Assembly: GCF_002563775.1 (NCBI RefSeq)
Contig: NZ_PDJO01000001.1
Location: 2,366,001-2,430,000, forward strand
DNA length: 64,000 nucleotides
Direction of reading: 5' to 3'
Source of the DNA: Thioclava sp. ES.031
GTDB taxonomy: Bacteria > Pseudomonadota > Alphaproteobacteria > Rhodobacterales > Rhodobacteraceae
A program made the position numbers and the translations under genes. Every line of letters begins with the position of its first letter. Positions within the stretch are counted from its first letter, which is position 1. This document shows, piece by piece, positions 61,914 through 64,000 of the stretch. Under the pieces are notes generated by a model. The model had not been told where the DNA came from. It searched no databases and worked only from the letters and a program-made list of their open reading frames with translations.

Positions 61914-62206
61914 GCGACTACGAAGTCATCGACGGGCCGAAGAAGCGTGTCATCGGCGGAGTAAAATCCGCCATTGGGCGGCGCAATAACCGGCCACTTC
62001 GGGTTTGGGCGCGACGCGCGCCATGAGGCGGCGGCCAGTCAGCCGCGCTTCCGTGAACTTCGATGCTTTCATGCGTTTCCGCTCCTCTCCCATCCAGGAA
62101 AGCTTCGCTGAAAGCTCCAGTTTCAAACGGTCCAATTTTCAGGGTGCAGAGCACAAGCAGCACGCTCCCGAGTTCAAGGCAAAGGTCGCGCTGGAAGCCC
62201 TGAAGG
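61914..62206 (+). pseudogene. IS3-family OrfA fragment and flanking debris
   Basis: Around 62,149-62,206 the plus strand encodes HKQHAPEFKAKVALEALKG, a recognisable piece from the start of an IS3-family OrfA of a different subgroup from the elements at 50.7 and 56.9 kb. It stops exactly where GTAACC begins the IS66 end. The sequence before it has no supported gene. Confidence 0.65.
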
Positions 62207-62243
62207 GTAACCATCCGGCGTGGACCGCACATGGGAGCAATTC

Positions 62244-62846
62244 TCAGGTCGTGCCCTTGGGGGCTTTGGGTTTGCGAGCCCGCGGGGCCCATTTCTTGGC
62301 AAGCCGGTTGAAGCGTTCAAGGATGCTGTCGATCCCGGCATCTTCGGCGTCGAAGTCCCCACCGGACCAGTGGAGCATGTCCTCGTGTTGCTCGTGATCG
62401 GGATCGGCGAGGGCTTCGAGGAACTCCTCGTAGCCCCAGGCACCGCCGACGTCCTCGGGTGGACAGGCACCGGTCGCCTTGAGAAGCCGTGGGTAGATCA
62501 TGCCGGGGATGGCCTCGTAGACCCGCTCGATACGGATGCTGTGGTCCCAGTCATCGCCGAAGTCATAGATATACTGGATCGTCCTGGCGCCGGTGTCCTC
62601 GAGCACCTTTTCCAACGTCGTCTTCTTCGCGTCCATGGGGCCGTCGTAGAACCCGTCCGGGTCGGGCACGCCCCAACCGGCATCACCGGCGCGGAACTCG
62701 TAGAGGTGGGTATCTGTCCAGCCCATGGCAGCCTGTATGACCGCATGCAGCCGGTCGAGCCTGATCTTCAGCGGCACCTCGATATGGCGCATCGGCTGCG
62801 GGTCGACGTCGTTCAGGATGATCCGGAGGCGGGCGATCAGGGTCAT
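62244..62846 (-). CDS. Plasmid pRiA4b ORF-3 family protein
   Basis: 200-aa protein with the family pattern (LDRLHAVIQAAMGWTDTHLYEF, YIYDFGDDWDHSIRIE). The function is unknown. It is frequently found as an accessory gene of IS66-type elements. The start overlaps the tnpC stop by 4 bp. Confidence 0.9.
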   Translation of the reverse strand: MTLIARLRIILNDVDPQPMRHIEVPLKIRLDRLHAVIQAAMGWTDTHLYEFRAGDAGWGVPDPDGFYDGPMDAKKTTLEKVLEDTGARTIQYIYDFGDDWDHSIRIERVYEAIPGMIYPRLLKATGACPPEDVGGAWGYEEFLEALADPDHEQHEDMLHWSGGDFDAEDAGIDSILERFNRLAKKWAPRARKPKAPKGTT

Positions 62847-64000
62847 GCGGCTATCCTTTGCTCAGCCCGGGCCCAGTTCCAGGGCAACAGATCCGGCACC
62901 CGGGAGGCGGTCGTGCCAGGCAACCGGACGAGGACATCGGCGAGCCAGGCCTGAGGGTCGACATCGTTCATCTTGGCGGTAACGATCAGGGAATACATGA
63001 AGGCGGCGCGGTCCCCGCCGCGCTCGGAGCCAGCGAAGAGCCAGGACTTGCGGCCAAGGGCGATGCCGCGCAGCGCCCGCTCCGCGGCATTGTTCGTCAG
63101 GCAGATCCTGCCGTCCTCGAGGAACCCGGTAAAGGCTGGCCAGCGCTCCGCCTTGAACATGTAGTCGATCGCCTTGGCGACCGGGTTGTGCTTCGACAGC
63201 CGGTCGCGCTCGGCACGCAGCCAGTCATGAAGCTCCTCGACCAGAGGCCGGGACAGCTGGTGCCTGGCCGCCTGCCGTTTTGCAGCCGTCAGCCCGTTGA
63301 TTCCGCGCTCGATGTCGAAGATCGCGTCGATACGGGCCACGGCCTCCAGCGCGACGGGGGAGATATCATGGGCCGGCTTGCCCTTCCGGGCGTTCCCCTT
63401 GATGTCGGCGAGCTCGAAGAACTTGCGCCGGGCGTGGCTCCAGCATAGCGCAGACTCGACCGGCCCCGGGTCACGGTCGGCGCGGTAGAGGTCGTTGTAG
63501 CCCCCATAGGCATCGGCTTGCAGGATACCCTGCCATCCGGCGAGATGCCGGTTCGGGTTGGTCATTCCTCGGTCGCGGGAGAACTGGAACAGCGCGGCAG
63601 GTGGAGCCCCGCCGCCGAAGGGTCGGTCATCCCTGACATAGGTCCAGAGCCGGGCGGTTTTTGTCCCGCCCTTCGCCAACAGCGGCACTGTCGTATCGTC
63701 GCCATGCAAGCGGTCGCCATCCAGAACATGGGCACCGATCAACGCATGGATCGGCTCCAGCGCGGCGGCGCAGGCGCCAACCTGGTCGGCGAGGGTCGAC
63801 AGGCTGAGATCGACGCCTTCCCGGGCATAGCGTTCGGCCTGGCGATTGAGCGGCTGATGCTGTCCAAACTTCTCAAAGAGGATCGTCGCCAGCAGGTTCG
63901 GGCCAGCCCATCCGCGCGGCGTGGCGTGGAAGGGCGCCGGCGGTTGGCTGATCTTCTCGCAGGTCCGGCAGGTGAACTTCTCGCGGACGGTCTGGATCAC
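62843..64000 (-). CDS. IS66 family transposase TnpC, partial
   Basis: 385 residues visible: the zinc-finger-like N-terminal segment (CRTCEKISQPPAPFH), the DDE core (HGDDTTVPLLAKGGTKTARLW, YGGYNDLY, SHARRKFFEL) and the IS66 C-terminal domain (NDVDPQAWLADVL...). The N-terminus and the usual tnpA/tnpB genes are outside the window. Confidence 0.93.
   Translation of the reverse strand: MIQTVREKFTCRTCEKISQPPAPFHATPRGWAGPNLLATILFEKFGQHQPLNRQAERYAREGVDLSLSTLADQVGACAAALEPIHALIGAHVLDGDRLHGDDTTVPLLAKGGTKTARLWTYVRDDRPFGGGAPPAALFQFSRDRGMTNPNRHLAGWQGILQADAYGGYNDLYRADRDPGPVESALCWSHARRKFFELADIKGNARKGKPAHDISPVALEAVARIDAIFDIERGINGLTAAKRQAARHQLSRPLVEELHDWLRAERDRLSKHNPVAKAIDYMFKAERWPAFTGFLEDGRICLTNNAAERALRGIALGRKSWLFAGSERGGDRAAFMYSLIVTAKMNDVDPQAWLADVLVRLPGTTASRVPDLLPWNWARAEQRIAA

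Larger units (their letters stand above)
62207..64000 (-). mobile_element. IS66-family element, cut by window edge
   Basis: Begins (in plus coordinates) with GTAACC at 62207, matching the GTAA-type ends of IS66 elements, and contains the pRiA4b-like gene and most of TnpC. It appears to have inserted into an IS3 OrfA. The other end lies outside the window, so the target duplication cannot be tested. Confidence 0.7.

Noticed and set aside
1..64000. CRISPR arrays
   Set aside because: No regularly spaced direct repeats of CRISPR length were seen; the only spaced repeats noted (GACCGGAT at 50.3 kb, T-rich motifs at 52-54 kb) are too short and irregular.

Overview
The window is high-GC alphaproteobacterial DNA, most likely from a member of the Rhodobacteraceae/Paracoccaceae. 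The evidence is the gene complement (hisC-tyrC, extensin-like, DUF2125 and ChaC neighbours), strong GC bias at third codon positions, and Shine-Dalgarno-led starts. The genus cannot be fixed from sequence reading alone.

Positions 1-22,450 look like core chromosome. They hold an M20 dipeptidase (cut by the window edge) and a copper-homeostasis locus: two c-type cytochromes, a cytochrome c556, a TAT-exported multicopper oxidase, a CueR regulator, a CopA-type P1B-ATPase with unusual N-terminal YHS domains, and a Met/His/Asp-rich periplasmic protein. Next come a DHA1-type MFS exporter with a divergent LysR regulator, an ExbB/MotA-like plus OmpA/MotB-like envelope pair, ChaC, DUF2125, an extensin-like protein, tyrC, hisC, rpsD, and a sugar ABC importer whose ATPase and permease are fused in one protein.

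At 22,469 a tRNA-Ser(GCU) gene stops in its anticodon stem and a tyrosine integrase follows. From there to the right edge the DNA is a mosaic genomic island. About 2.2 kb without a convincing gene comes first. Then a large catabolic region (26.2-50.2 kb) carries a biotin carboxylase/BCCP/PxpB/PxpC/PxpA operon, HyuA/HyuB, an asparaginase, a deacetylase-fold hydrolase resembling cyclic-imide hydrolases, a COG0523 GTPase, two SDRs, a cupin, and a PotABCD-type importer with two ATPases and two solute-binding proteins. LysR, AraC and a double-winged-helix GntR regulator control it. The simplest reading is uptake and ATP- or biotin-dependent opening of a cyclic amide, imide or hydantoin-like compound; the substrate is unknown.

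The right end (50.2-64 kb) holds a frameshifted IS3-family element, a second integrase that lacks a catalytic arginine, small uncharacterised genes, a helix-turn-helix protein behind a 31-bp perfect palindrome, a 229-bp deletion derivative of another IS3 element, a GmrSD-like DUF262/DUF1524 type IV restriction protein, a secreted peptidoglycan-binding-domain protein, and an IS66 element with a pRiA4b ORF-3 family gene running off the edge. The most promising candidates for an undescribed system are the split urea-carboxylase-like operon and the transport/GTPase/imide-hydrolase genes beside it.
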